DNA of 64,000 nt from Candidatus Roseilinea sp. NK_OTU-006 (GCF_012931985.1 NZ_JAAFGM010000012.1:1-64000), one strand, 5' to 3'; shown: positions 15,571-24,546, numbered from the stretch's first letter. A program made the numbers and translations. The notes: generated from the sequence alone by a model not told the origin.

Positions 15571-17078
15571 TGGGTTTTGTAGCAATCCACGATCACATGC
15601 CGCGGGATGGTGGTCGTAGTGCCATCGGACTTGACGACGTAGATTGTGAACAAATAGTAGCCCTTGTCGGGGATCGTGAATTGGAAGGTGCCGCTGGGCA
15701 GCAGCATGGGCATGCGTTTGTTCACGGCGTCGCTCGGCGCGATGCTCGATAAGTTGCCGGCCGGACAGTTCGCGAAGATGCCGGGCCCCTGCTGTGTGGT
15801 GATCTCCAGTTCGGCCTTTGTCGCGCCGTTGATTTGCCATTCCAAGGTTGCCGTCTTGGGTTGGCCTTGGTAGCCGAGCGGAACATCGCCGATGTCGTCG
15901 CGTGGCGAGAAGCGCACGTTCTGACTATAGGGCAACACCGCTGAAGCTGGGATGGGCGGCGTGGGTGTTGGCTGAGGCGGCGCGGGTGTAGGCGCGCTCG
16001 CGGGCATAGCTGCCGTGGGCGGCACCGGCGCGACGACTATAGGGACGGTTGCCGCGTCACCGGTCAAATCCACTAACTGCCCAAACACCCAGGCTACGCC
16101 TCCTGGCGCGCCGTCAAACGCGATTTGCCACCACTGGCCGTTGGCGCTCCTGCCCTTCACCGCGGCGGCATTTTTCCCCGTCGCCTGTAATTCGCCCACT
16201 TTCTGGTAAGCCGTGTCCGGTCCGGTGCGGAGGTTGGCGAATTCTTGCCCGGCCTTCAGCGTGACGAACGGCGGCTTCAGGCCGGTCGGATTGGTCGGCG
16301 AGGCGGCCGCGGATGTAGAGGCCGCCCGTGGCGTAACTACCGGCAGCGTCTCTGTTGGGCCGTTGATGCTGACGACGGGCGCGTACACCCATCCGGCGCC
16401 GTCGGCGCCGGACGGGAAGTTGATTTGATACCAGGAGCCGTCGGCGTTCTTGCCGCGCACAGGAACGCTCTGGCCTTTGTTGATCTGGCCGATGAGCCGC
16501 GCGTTGAGATCGGGGAGTTCGCGCACGTTAACAAAATCGTTCTCGGGGCGCGGGCTAAGCAGCACGTTGACGACGGCCGCCGGTGCGCCGGAGGCAGCAG
16601 GTGTCGCTGCCGGCTGCTCGGCTGCAAGGGGCGTGGCCGTCGGTATCGGCGTTGGCTCGGGGGTGGGCGTCGCCGTTGGCAGCGGGGCCTGAATGGTGAT
16701 GAAGACCGCATCCGAAGCGATGACGGATTCGCCTTGGTCGTTGATGCCCTTGATTTGGATGACGCTTGTGCCGACAATTTCTGACGGTGCGATCCAGGTC
16801 ACGCTAATCTCGAACTCGTTAGGACGGATGGCCTGATCCACGGTGGCGAATCGCTCGTTGTTGATGAAAACGTCCACCTGCTTAATGGCGCTGCCGACCA
16901 CTTTGCCGGAAATTTGGATTTCGTCTCCGGCCCGAAACTGTGCGTTGGGCGCCGGCGAGGTGAGCAGCGCCGCAGGCGGGGGAGCAGGATTGCCACAGGC
17001 CGCAAGCAGCCCGACTGCGATCACCATCCCGCCGATGAAGAGTTTGTGGGCGAAGAGTGGCTTCATCATACATATCAT
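15567..17078 (-). CDS. Lipoprotein with Ig-like and two bacterial SH3 domains
   Basis: An exported protein of about 503 residues. A signal peptide ends in a lipobox, GLLAAC, with C28 as the lipidated Cys. Next come an Ig-like region (LTSPAPNAQFRAGDEIQIS), a Thr/Pro linker, and two SH3b domains that share FVNVRELPDLNARLIGQI / FANLRTGPDTAYQKVGEL and a WYQI / WWQI core, then a second linker and a beta-rich C-terminal domain containing two Cys. SH3b domains usually bind cell-wall peptides or polysaccharides. Start could be any of three closely spaced ATGs (17078, 17069, 17066). Its stop overlaps the purN start, an odd partner for purine genes, so the coupling may be incidental. Confidence 0.8.
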   Translation of the reverse strand: MICMMKPLFAHKLFIGGMVIAVGLLAACGNPAPPPAALLTSPAPNAQFRAGDEIQISGKVVGSAIKQVDVFINNERFATVDQAIRPNEFEISVTWIAPSEIVGTSVIQIKGINDQGESVIASDAVFITIQAPLPTATPTPEPTPIPTATPLAAEQPAATPAASGAPAAVVNVLLSPRPENDFVNVRELPDLNARLIGQINKGQSVPVRGKNADGSWYQINFPSGADGAGWVYAPVVSINGPTETLPVVTPRAASTSAAASPTNPTGLKPPFVTLKAGQEFANLRTGPDTAYQKVGELQATGKNAAAVKGRSANGQWWQIAFDGAPGGVAWVFGQLVDLTGDAATVPIVVAPVPPTAAMPASAPTPAPPQPTPTPPIPASAVLPYSQNVRFSPRDDIGDVPLGYQGQPKTATLEWQINGATKAELEITTQQGPGIFANCPAGNLSSIAPSDAVNKRMPMLLPSGTFQFTIPDKGYYLFTIYVVKSDGTTTTIPRHVIVDCYKTQ

Positions 17079-17173
17079 CCGCGCATTGGCAATTCATCCT
17101 CGCGCCATGGCCGCTTTCGGCTCGTCTTCGGCAGAAAAGGGCGGCGTGACTCAGATGATTTCGGCCAATGACG

Positions 17174-17878
17174 TTAACCGAGATCGGCGCCGGCCCTCAC
17201 CGAGGGTCGGATGGCGCGTTTTGGCGCGGATCGAGCGAAAATTCTAGCACCGGTTATGCCAAAGAGCAGCGCGGTGCCGGCTAGTGTGAACCACCATCCC
17301 GCCCCTACGCCGACCGGGCTGCGGTAGAGCGCTTCGATGGATGGCTTGACCGCGAAATAACCGATGAGCGGCACAGTTGAGGCAACTGCGCAAGCGATTG
17401 AGCAGGCCGCGTGCACTGGCGTTGGGAGCGCGTTGGTCAAGAGTATCGCGATGACCAGCGCAAAGACGCCCAGGGTGATGAAGAATTGCAGCCGATAATC
17501 GGGTTGGGCGTAGGCGGTCAGGGTGTGCGGATAAGCCGGCAGCCCCAGTGAAGCAATCAGCAGGGCGAAGGCGCCGCCGAGCGCGCGCTGCGGCCAGGGG
17601 ACGTTGCGAATTGTCAGCGCCATGAGCACAGAGGCGGACCACAGCGGAAGCAAGAACCACTCGTTGAGGAAGATGCCGGCGCCGGGCGTGAAGTTGGTCG
17701 AGATAGACAAGTCGTGGCCGCTGCGAGTTAACGGCGCGACGGCGTGCGCTGCCCAGGGCAAGAAGTGGCCAATGAGGAGCGCGAGCGCTGCCGTGAAATC
17801 GAGAGCGGGGAATTGAGAATCGAGGACTGAGAACCGCCCGCGCTTGCTTATCTGCTCGGTTCTCATCTCTCGTCTCAA
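17174..17878 (-). CDS. Multi-pass membrane protein, unknown function
   Basis: A 234-residue protein with about six membrane helices and no recognised family. The first 25 or so residues are translated from an inverted-repeat element (17808-17883) and look unrelated to the hydrophobic body that begins near FTAALALLIGHFLPW. The natural start may therefore have been displaced or supplied by the repeat; ATG 17878 and ATG 17866 are both inside it. The C-terminus is basic. It is separated from the SH3 lipoprotein by 95 nt. Confidence 0.6.
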   Translation of the reverse strand: MRREMRTEQISKRGRFSVLDSQFPALDFTAALALLIGHFLPWAAHAVAPLTRSGHDLSISTNFTPGAGIFLNEWFLLPLWSASVLMALTIRNVPWPQRALGGAFALLIASLGLPAYPHTLTAYAQPDYRLQFFITLGVFALVIAILLTNALPTPVHAACSIACAVASTVPLIGYFAVKPSIEALYRSPVGVGAGWWFTLAGTALLFGITGARIFARSAPKRAIRPSVRAGADLG

Positions 17879-17883
17879 TTCCC
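17808..17883. repeat. Long imperfect inverted repeat at the 5' end of a gene
   Basis: The left arm 17808-17836 (GGGAATTGAGAATCGAGG... GAACCG) and right arm 17857-17883 are near-perfect reverse complements over about 27 positions, with a 20-nt loop. A further copy of CTGCTCGGTTC occurs just outside (17850 region and again near 17902). The words are purine-biased and low in complexity, unlike the coding DNA around them. The element overlaps the first codons of the membrane-protein gene ending at 17174. Confidence 0.7.
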
Positions 17884-17910
17884 TTGTGGGTAAGTTTCTA
17901 ACTGCTCGGT

Positions 17911-20208
17911 TCAGATCTTCCCAAGCGCCTGAAGCACGTTTTTCGGGTTCATCGGTAGCACGGTCATGCGCACGCCGGTGGCCCGATAGATGGCGTTGGC
18001 AATCGCCGCGGCCGGCGGGACGATGGGCACTTCGCCGACGCCCTTCACACCAAACGGATGGTTGGGGTTGGGCACTTCGACGATCACCGCCTCAATCATG
18101 GGCAGGTCGAGCGCTGTCGGCATGCGGTAATCGAGCAGGCTGGCGTTCATCAGGTGGCCATCTTTGTCGTAGTAGTACTCTTCGTTCAGCGCCCAGCCGA
18201 TGCCCTGCGCCACACCGCCGTGAATCTGGCCCTCGACGTAGCTGGGGTGGATAGCGCGCCCCACGTCTTGCGCGGCGGTATAGCGCAGGATGTTCACCTT
18301 GCCCGTCTCGGTGTCCACCTCGACGTCCACCACGTGCGTCGCCAGCGCAGGAATAGCGCCCTTCGTGTCCAATGACACGCTTACGCTCATGGGGCCGCCG
18401 GTCTCATCCAGCTTCGCGCACAACTCCTTAAAGGTGATCCGCTTTTCGCCGTAGGAATACACGTCGCCTTCGACGTTGATGTCATCCGCCGGCACTTCCC
18501 ACAGCACGGCGGCGCGCTGTTTCATCTCCCTGATGATCTCTTTGCCGAGATGATACGCGGCCATGCCGGAACCGTAGGTGGTGCGGCTGCCGCCTGTGCC
18601 GTCGTTGTAACCCACGGTCTGCGTGTCGCCCACCATCGGCTTGACATCTTCGTAGTGGATGCCGAGCGTCTCGGCCAGCATCATCGCCAGCGAGGCCCGT
18701 GTGCCGCCGATATCGGTGCTGCCTTCCAGGTAGGACACGGTGCCATCCGGGTTGACCACGGCCGAGGCCGACGACTTGCCATCCCAGTTGTACCAGAAGC
18801 CACAGGCCACGCCGCGCCCAACCTTCATGTAAGGCGCGCGAGGCTCGGGCAGCGGCGCGTGGTAGTGCGGATGCTTCTCGATAGCGTCCAGCGTCTCGAT
18901 GAAGCCGATCCGGCCGTAGATCGGGCCATCGGCGCGTCGGTCGCCTTCCTTGGCCGCGTTGATGCGGCGGAACGTGATGGGATCCATGCCCAGTTTCTCG
19001 GCCAGCTCGTCTATCACCGTCTCGCCGGCGAACGCTGCGTTGGTGCCGCCAGGCGCGCGGTACGCCTTGGCAGCCGGCTTGTTCACTACCACGTCGTAGC
19101 CGTCAATTTGTACGTTGTCGAGCTTGTAGGGCGCGAAGATTACGCCCATGCCTGCGCCCACCGGCGAGCCGGGGAAGGCGCCGGCCTCGTAAGCCAACCA
19201 GGCCTGTGCGGCGGTGATCTTGCCGTCTTTGCGCGCGCCCATCTTCACGCGGATGACCGAAGCGCTGGTTGGCCCGGTGGCCTTCAGCACTTCGTCGCGC
19301 TGCATCCACATCTTCACCGGGCGATGGCCGGACTTAAGCGAGAGCAGGGCAGCCAGCGGCTCCAGGTAGACCGGGAACTTGCCGCCGAAGCCGCCGCCGA
19401 TCTCCATCGGGATGACGCGAATCTGCGAGAGCGGCACGTGTAGGATTTCGCTCAGGTCGCGGCGCTGATCCCATGCGCCCTGCGTGCTGGTCCACACGGT
19501 GATCTGGCCATCGGCATTCCACAGCGCCGTGCCGTTTTGCGGCTCGATGTAGCCCTGGTGCACGGTGTTGGTGTGGAACTCGCGCTCGACAATCACGTCG
19601 GCCTCGGCGAAGCCGACGGCCAAGTCGCCGCGCGCATGCTGTTCGTGGCTGGCGATGTTGGTCGGCTTGTCGCTGACCACCTCGCCCAGTTCTTTGGTGC
19701 GCAAGTTGGGCAGCAGGATGGGGGCGTCGTCCTTCATCGCGTCGAGCACGTTCAGCACCGGCGGCAGCACCTCGTACTCGACCTTGATCAGCGCCAGCGC
19801 TTCCTCGGCGATGTGGATGCTTGTGGCAGCAACCGCGGCAACCGGGTGGCCGTGATATAGCACTTTGTCCTGCGCCAAGACGTTCTGGCTGAGATAGCTG
19901 TAGTTCACGCTGCTCTCGCCGCTCTTGGCTACCTTGTCCTCGGCGGGTTTGAGGTCTTTGCCGGTGATGACGGCCTTCACGCCGGGCAGCTTCTCCGCTG
20001 CACTGGTGTCGATCGAAAGGATGCGGGCATGCGCGTGCGGGCTGCGCAGCACCTTGCCGTACAGCAGGCCCGGCAGGATCACGTCGGCGCCGTATTGAGC
20101 GCGTCCGGTCACCTTGTCCACGCCGTCTGGTCGGATCACGCGCTGGCCGATGACCTTGAAGGGCTTGCCGTTCGTCTTCGCTTCTGTCTTCTTAATCACT
20201 GGGGTCAT
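17911..20208 (-). CDS. Molybdenum hydroxylase large subunit (xanthine dehydrogenase/CoxL superfamily)
   Basis: The molybdopterin-cytosine-dinucleotide-type catalytic subunit, 765 residues. Domains run from the aldehyde-oxidase a/b hammerhead (IGQRVIRPDGVDKVTGRAQY, about 15-120) into the Mo-binding domain. The conserved Gly-rich FGGKFPVYLEP, AYRAPGGTNAAFAGE, GIGWALNEEYYY and the catalytic Glu in VKGVGEVPIVPP are present. The AYRAPGG active-site loop lacks the Cys of form I CO dehydrogenase (AYRCSFR), so CO is not the expected substrate; xanthine, nicotinate or an aldehyde/N-heterocycle are possible. Start is the ATG at 20208, preceded by GAGGTTGAGG, not the open frame further upstream. It follows the FAD and 2Fe-2S subunits. 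Confidence 0.92.
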   Translation of the reverse strand: MTPVIKKTEAKTNGKPFKVIGQRVIRPDGVDKVTGRAQYGADVILPGLLYGKVLRSPHAHARILSIDTSAAEKLPGVKAVITGKDLKPAEDKVAKSGESSVNYSYLSQNVLAQDKVLYHGHPVAAVAATSIHIAEEALALIKVEYEVLPPVLNVLDAMKDDAPILLPNLRTKELGEVVSDKPTNIASHEQHARGDLAVGFAEADVIVEREFHTNTVHQGYIEPQNGTALWNADGQITVWTSTQGAWDQRRDLSEILHVPLSQIRVIPMEIGGGFGGKFPVYLEPLAALLSLKSGHRPVKMWMQRDEVLKATGPTSASVIRVKMGARKDGKITAAQAWLAYEAGAFPGSPVGAGMGVIFAPYKLDNVQIDGYDVVVNKPAAKAYRAPGGTNAAFAGETVIDELAEKLGMDPITFRRINAAKEGDRRADGPIYGRIGFIETLDAIEKHPHYHAPLPEPRAPYMKVGRGVACGFWYNWDGKSSASAVVNPDGTVSYLEGSTDIGGTRASLAMMLAETLGIHYEDVKPMVGDTQTVGYNDGTGGSRTTYGSGMAAYHLGKEIIREMKQRAAVLWEVPADDINVEGDVYSYGEKRITFKELCAKLDETGGPMSVSVSLDTKGAIPALATHVVDVEVDTETGKVNILRYTAAQDVGRAIHPSYVEGQIHGGVAQGIGWALNEEYYYDKDGHLMNASLLDYRMPTALDLPMIEAVIVEVPNPNHPFGVKGVGEVPIVPPAAAIANAIYRATGVRMTVLPMNPKNVLQALGKI

Positions 20209-20273
20209 TTCCTCAACCTCCGGTCTTTCTGCAAGGAGCGATAAGCGATGGTTGATGTGCGTACACTTGGGGG

Positions 20274-20765
20274 TTACGCGGCCTGCTTCTCCGCGCGCAG
20301 GGTCGCCGCGGCGTCGAGCACGGCGCGTACGATTTTGTCGTAGCCGGTGCATCGGCACAGGTTGCCGGCCAGCCAGTAGCGCACCTCTTGCTCGGTGGGG
20401 TTGGGGTTCTTATCCAGCAGCGCCTTGGCGGCCACGATGAACCCCGGCGTGCAGATGCCACATTGCAGCGCGGCGTCTTCCAAGAACTTTTGCTGCAGCG
20501 GGTGCAGGCCTTCCTTGGGGGTGATGCCCTCGATGGTCGTGATGGCCGCGCCGTTGGCCTCGACGCCCAGCACCAGGCATGAATTCACCAACACGCCGTT
20601 CATGATCACGGCGCATGCGCCGCAGTTGCCGTTGTTGCAGCCTTCCTTGGCGCCGGTCAGGTGGAGCACGTCGCGCAGCACCTCGAGCAGGCTCTGGCGC
20701 GGCTCGCACACGAATGACCTCTCTTCGTCGTTGATCGTTGCGGTAACGAGAACTTTGTTGGACAT
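20274..20765 (-). CDS. Molybdenum hydroxylase small subunit, two [2Fe-2S] clusters
   Basis: A 163-residue iron-sulfur subunit that passes electrons from the Mo centre to FAD. The plant-ferredoxin-like cluster motif is GCNNGNCGACAVIMNG with a distal Cys in NSCLVLG; the second cluster is bound by CGICTPGF and CRCTGY. All eight cysteines are present. It lies between the FAD subunit and the large subunit genes, 65 nt before the latter. The 116-nt gap upstream contains a dyad element. Confidence 0.96.
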   Translation of the reverse strand: MSNKVLVTATINDEERSFVCEPRQSLLEVLRDVLHLTGAKEGCNNGNCGACAVIMNGVLVNSCLVLGVEANGAAITTIEGITPKEGLHPLQQKFLEDAALQCGICTPGFIVAAKALLDKNPNPTEQEVRYWLAGNLCRCTGYDKIVRAVLDAAATLRAEKQAA

Positions 20766-20770
20766 GGTCT

Positions 20771-20881
20771 GGAGATTGGTAATTGGTAAAGTGGTGAGTG
20801 GTAAGTGGTGATTAGAGATCAGAGATTAGAGATTCGCATTCCACCTCCAATCTCGAATCTCCAATTACCAATGACGAATAA
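20771..20881. repeat. Intergenic dyad with low-complexity interior
   Basis: ATTGGTAATTGG (20775-20786) is the exact reverse complement of CCAATTACCAAT (20861-20872). Inside lie tandem variants of GGTGAGTGGTAAGTGGTG and GATTAGAGATCAGAG, plus a nested dyad, GAGATTCG (20829-20836) with CGAATCTC (20854-20861). Base composition is far more AT-rich than the flanking genes. It fills the gap between the FAD and 2Fe-2S subunit genes. Confidence 0.7.
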
Positions 20882-21757
20882 CTAGCCGCCACGCGCTCGT
20901 TCGATCGCCCTCAACAACGCGCGCTTGGTCATGACGTACGACAGGTGCTTGCGCTGTTCGGCGCTGCCGCGCATATCGGTAATGGGTCGCGCCGCGGCTT
21001 GCGCGGCCCGCGCTGCGGCCTCGATCGCCTCGTCCGAGACCGGCTGTCCGGTCAACGCTGCGCCGGCTTCTGGCACGAACAGCGGCGTAGGGGCCACGGC
21101 GCCGAGCGCGAGGCGCGCGCCGACGAAGCGCCTCTTATCCTCGTCGAGCACGACCATCGCACCCGCGCTGGTCACGGCGATGTCCATCTCGTTGCGCGGG
21201 ATGAAGCGCAGATAGGCGGCGCCGGAGTTCGGCTTGGGCGGCGGCAGCTTGAGTGCGACCAGGAGCTCGCCCGGCTGCAGCACCGTGCGGCCCGGCCCCA
21301 CGAAGAACTTCTCCAACGGGATGGCCTTGGTGACGTTGCGCGAGGCGACGATACACGTTGTTTCATAGGCGATCAGGATCGGGATGGAATCGCCGGCGGG
21401 TGAAGCCGTGCACACGTTGCCGCCTAAGGTGGCGCGGCCTTGAATGGCAATGCCGCCGATCAGCGTCGCCGCGTCAATCAGCCCCGGATAGTGTTCGATC
21501 ACGTGAGCGTCGTTGTAAATCCGGTGCAGCGGCACGGCGGCGCCGATGGTCAACCCCTCCTTAGGGCTGTAACCGAGCTGATTGAGTTCGGGGATGCCCT
21601 TGACATCCACCACGACTTTTGCGCTGCGCCGACCCTCGCGCAGGAAGACGATGAGATCGGTGCCGCCGCTCAGACACTTGGCCTGGTCGCCCTCGCGGGC
21701 CAGGATATCGGCAGCTTCCGAAAGTGTGCGCGCGGAAACGTAGGAGAATGCTTGCAT
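20882..21757 (-). CDS. Molybdenum hydroxylase medium subunit, FAD-binding
   Basis: The FAD-binding subunit (CoxM/XdhB type) of 291 residues, which takes electrons from the iron-sulfur subunit. FAD-contact motifs are AKCLSGGTDLIVFLREG near residue 30 and GRATLGGNVCTASPAGD near residue 110, the usual A-G-G-T/T-I-G-G pair. RNEMDIAVTSAGAM and the CO-dehydrogenase flavoprotein C-terminal domain follow. It is the first gene of the three-subunit operon; a TATAAG box lies 7 nt before its ATG. Confidence 0.94.
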   Translation of the reverse strand: MQAFSYVSARTLSEAADILAREGDQAKCLSGGTDLIVFLREGRRSAKVVVDVKGIPELNQLGYSPKEGLTIGAAVPLHRIYNDAHVIEHYPGLIDAATLIGGIAIQGRATLGGNVCTASPAGDSIPILIAYETTCIVASRNVTKAIPLEKFFVGPGRTVLQPGELLVALKLPPPKPNSGAAYLRFIPRNEMDIAVTSAGAMVVLDEDKRRFVGARLALGAVAPTPLFVPEAGAALTGQPVSDEAIEAAARAAQAAARPITDMRGSAEQRKHLSYVMTKRALLRAIERARGG

Positions 21758-21759
21758 AT

Positions 21760-21788
21760 TTGGGCTTATACCACAGACTGGCTATACT
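21760..21788 (+). promoter_or_regulatory. Promoter for PBP1A gene
   Basis: TTGGGC (21760-21765) and TATACT (21783-21788) are separated by 17 nt. Predicted start near 21795 leaves a leader of about 40 nt before ATG 21837. Confidence 0.5.
21765..21770 (-). promoter_or_regulatory. -10 box, leaderless-type, for the Mo-hydroxylase operon
   Basis: On the minus strand TATAAG ends 7 nt before the ATG at 21757. It is embedded in the divergent PBP1A promoter, so the two transcripts share about 30 bp of regulatory DNA. Confidence 0.45.
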
Positions 21789-21836
21789 GACACGCCTAGG
21801 GAACGGAGCGCGAGCCTCTGGCGTCTTTGTGGAACG

Positions 21837-24422
21837 ATGAACGATCAACGCGATGCTGATCGCCGCACGCGGCGGATGGTTCGCAACACGCCGCCCTCGC
21901 AGCGCGCCGGCTATGTGCCGGCGGGGGCGCCCACCGCGTCGAAGCCAGCGACGCCCCGCGTCATTCTGGCCGGCGACGCTGCCGCGCGGGCTGTGGATCG
22001 CGCTGCGGCGCCGCAGCCCAAGTCACGATCGCTCGGCGTGCGACTGGCGCGCCTCTTCTTTGCTTTCGCGCTGGTCACCTTCGTCGCGTCTCTCGCTGTC
22101 GTCATCCTGGGTCTGACCGGTTATCTGCTGATCGTCCGCGAGATTCCCGACCCCGGTCAGCTCGCAGCGGCGCAGAGCGCGTTCGCCAGCACGAAGATCT
22201 TCGACCGCGAAGGCAACCTGGTCGCGGAGCTGACCGATCCGACTGACCCGACGGCCGGCCGGCGCACGCGCGTACCGCTCAGCCAGATCAGCCTTTACCT
22301 GATTCAGGCTACGCTGGCGACTGAAGATCCGAACTTTTACCGCTACGCGCACGGTGTGGGCTTTGACCCGGTCGCCATCGCTCGCGCGCTGTATTACGCC
22401 GTGACCGAACGCGAGTTCGTCAGTGGCGGCAGCACCATCACGCAGCAGGTGGCGCGCAATTTGCTGCTCTCGCCGGCCGAGCGCAGCGCGCGCACGCTGC
22501 AGCGCAAGATTCGCGAGATTGTGCTGGCCAACGAACTGACGCGCCGCTACACGCGCGATCAAATTTTGGAGATCTATCTCAACGAGAACTACTACGGCAA
22601 TCAGGCCTACGGCGTCGAAGCGGCGGCGCAACTCTACTTCGGCAAGCCGGCGAGCGCGTTGAACTTGGCCGAGGCGGCGATGTTGGCCGGCATCCCGCAA
22701 TCGCCGGTGTTGTGGGATCCGGTGACGAACAAGCCCGGTGTGCTGCGCCGGCAGAACGACGTGCTGCGGCTGATGGCGAAGGCTGGCTACATCACCCCCG
22801 ATCAGATTTACGAGGCGCAGCGCGAGATCGAGCGTCGTGCGTTCACCGCCACGTTGCCGAACATCTCCACGATCGCGCCGCACTTCATGCAGTTTGTCAA
22901 GCAGCAGCTCGACGCCGAGTATGGCGCGCAGGGCTTGTATCGCGATGGCTTGCGGGTGTACACCTCGCTCGATCCGCGCATCCAGGCCATCGCCGAGGAC
23001 GCCATCCGCCAGCAGATCGCCCAACTGCGCGATAAGAACGTGACCAACGGCGCAGCCGTGGTGATCGAACCGAAAACCGGCGAGATCCTGGCCATGGTGG
23101 GCAGCGCCGACTTCAACGACCCCAAGATTGACGGCCAGGTGAACGTCGCGCTCATGCTGCGCCAGCCGGGGTCGGCGGTTAAACCGTTCACCTATTTGGC
23201 GGCGTTAGAGCGCGGCTGGACGGCAGCGACGCTGTACTGGGACCGGCCGGTCACTTTTACCAACGAATATGGCCAGGTCTACGCGCCGCGCAACTATGAT
23301 GGCAAGTTTCACGGCCCGATGCTCATGCGTGAGGCATTGGCGCGCAGCATGAACATCCCGGCCGTCGAAACGTTGAATTTCGTCACCGTGCCCGGCTTCC
23401 TAGAGATGGCGCAGCGCGTCGGCTTGAACTTTCCGCCCAACCCGGCCTATGGGCTGGCCGTGACGCTGGGCGGCGCCGAGGCGCGGCTGCTCGACTTGAC
23501 CGCGGCTTATGCGGTGCTGGCGAACGGCGGCGTGCGCATGCCGCCGATCGCCATCACGCGTGTGACGAGCGCCGACGGCCGACTGCTGCGCGACTACCGA
23601 CACACACAAGGGCAGCAGGTCGTTCGGCCAGAGCATGCCTGGCTGATCACCAGCATCCTGAGCGACAACGCCGCCCGCGCCAAGTCCTTTGGCTTGAATA
23701 GCCCGCTGCGGTTATCACGGCCGGCCGCCGCCAAGACCGGCACCACGAACGACTTCCGCGATAACTTGACGGTCGGCTACACGCCGGAGTTGGTGGTCGG
23801 CGTGTGGGTGGGCAACAGCGACAACAGCCCCATGCAGAACGTGAGCGGCATCACCGGTGCGGCGCCGATTTGGAAGCAAATCATGGAAAAGTCGCTAGCA
23901 GGTAGACCGGCGCTCGACTTTGCGCCGCCGCCCGGCGTGGTGGCGGCGGAGATCTGCGAGTACGGCGGCCGCGCGCCTTCGCCCCATTGCCCGCGCCGGC
24001 GCATCGAGTATTTCAGCGCCGACCAGTTGCCGCCCCCGCCCGATGAGAACGTGGAACGTGCCGTGCAGGTGGGCGATCCCGATTTGCTGAACAACGCGCA
24101 GTCTTCGGTCTCCAACCCTCAGTTCCCCGACATCCTGATCACGCATCCCTCCCTGGGTGAGCCGATCGCGCGTGGCTTGCTCTCGATCCGTGGTACGGTG
24201 AACCCGCCGGGCTTCCAGCAGTATGTCGTTGAGTATGGCGAGGGCGACAACCCCGGCGAGTGGAAATGGATCAGTGGGCCGCACCTCGCACCCGTGGTGG
24301 ACGGTCAGCTCACGGAGTGGGGCATTGAAGGCTTACCCGCTGGACGCTACACCATCCGCGTCACGGCGAGCACGGCGAACGGCCTGCTCGTCGGCTATGC
24401 GCGCTTCGACGTGGGGCCATAG
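21837..24422 (+). CDS. Class A penicillin-binding protein (PBP1A-like)
   Basis: Bifunctional peptidoglycan synthase of 861 residues. A disordered cytoplasmic N-terminus precedes a membrane helix (about 70-95). The GT51 transglycosylase domain has TKIFDREGNLVAEL, E163 in LATEDPNFYRY, and GGSTITQQVARNLLLS. The transpeptidase domain has SxxK (S446-K449, SAVK), SMN, and KTG (K633, KTGTTNDFRDN). A roughly 130-residue C-terminal tail after the transpeptidase has an Ig-like beta-rich composition (ITHPSLGEPIARGLLSIRG). It is followed by an intrinsic terminator. A second GT51 gene begins at the right edge of the window. Confidence 0.96.
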   Translation: MNDQRDADRRTRRMVRNTPPSQRAGYVPAGAPTASKPATPRVILAGDAAARAVDRAAAPQPKSRSLGVRLARLFFAFALVTFVASLAVVILGLTGYLLIVREIPDPGQLAAAQSAFASTKIFDREGNLVAELTDPTDPTAGRRTRVPLSQISLYLIQATLATEDPNFYRYAHGVGFDPVAIARALYYAVTEREFVSGGSTITQQVARNLLLSPAERSARTLQRKIREIVLANELTRRYTRDQILEIYLNENYYGNQAYGVEAAAQLYFGKPASALNLAEAAMLAGIPQSPVLWDPVTNKPGVLRRQNDVLRLMAKAGYITPDQIYEAQREIERRAFTATLPNISTIAPHFMQFVKQQLDAEYGAQGLYRDGLRVYTSLDPRIQAIAEDAIRQQIAQLRDKNVTNGAAVVIEPKTGEILAMVGSADFNDPKIDGQVNVALMLRQPGSAVKPFTYLAALERGWTAATLYWDRPVTFTNEYGQVYAPRNYDGKFHGPMLMREALARSMNIPAVETLNFVTVPGFLEMAQRVGLNFPPNPAYGLAVTLGGAEARLLDLTAAYAVLANGGVRMPPIAITRVTSADGRLLRDYRHTQGQQVVRPEHAWLITSILSDNAARAKSFGLNSPLRLSRPAAAKTGTTNDFRDNLTVGYTPELVVGVWVGNSDNSPMQNVSGITGAAPIWKQIMEKSLAGRPALDFAPPPGVVAAEICEYGGRAPSPHCPRRRIEYFSADQLPPPPDENVERAVQVGDPDLLNNAQSSVSNPQFPDILITHPSLGEPIARGLLSIRGTVNPPGFQQYVVEYGEGDNPGEWKWISGPHLAPVVDGQLTEWGIEGLPAGRYTIRVTASTANGLLVGYARFDVGP

Positions 24423-24449
24423 CGGCGGCGTTTGCCTGCCGCTTCTTTT
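24421..24449 (+). terminator. Intrinsic terminator after PBP1A
   Basis: AGCGGCGGC (24421-24429) pairs with GCC and GCCGCT (24434-24443, one bulged T) around the loop GTTT, followed at once by TCTTTT. The hairpin begins in the stop codon. Confidence 0.7.
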
Positions 24450-24546
24450 AGCGCGAAGCCGGCTGCTACTGTCTCCGGCCAAGCGCCCCTATGGGCCTCC
24501 AGTTGCTCATCCGCGGCCCGCGTTGTACAAACCGCCCAAGCTTTGT

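Noticed and set aside
15346-15840. Separate 164-codon minus-strand gene
   Set aside because: Its last third is the N-terminal part of the frameshifted purN; the remainder is an out-of-phase overlap with the SH3 lipoprotein gene.
18550-19443. Plus-strand open frame of 297 codons
   Set aside because: Antisense to the molybdenum hydroxylase large subunit and rich in His/Arg/Gly, as expected of a shadow.
17911-21757. Carbon monoxide dehydrogenase (coxMSL)
   Set aside because: The gene order fits, but the active-site loop is AYRAPGG rather than the Cys-containing form I loop.
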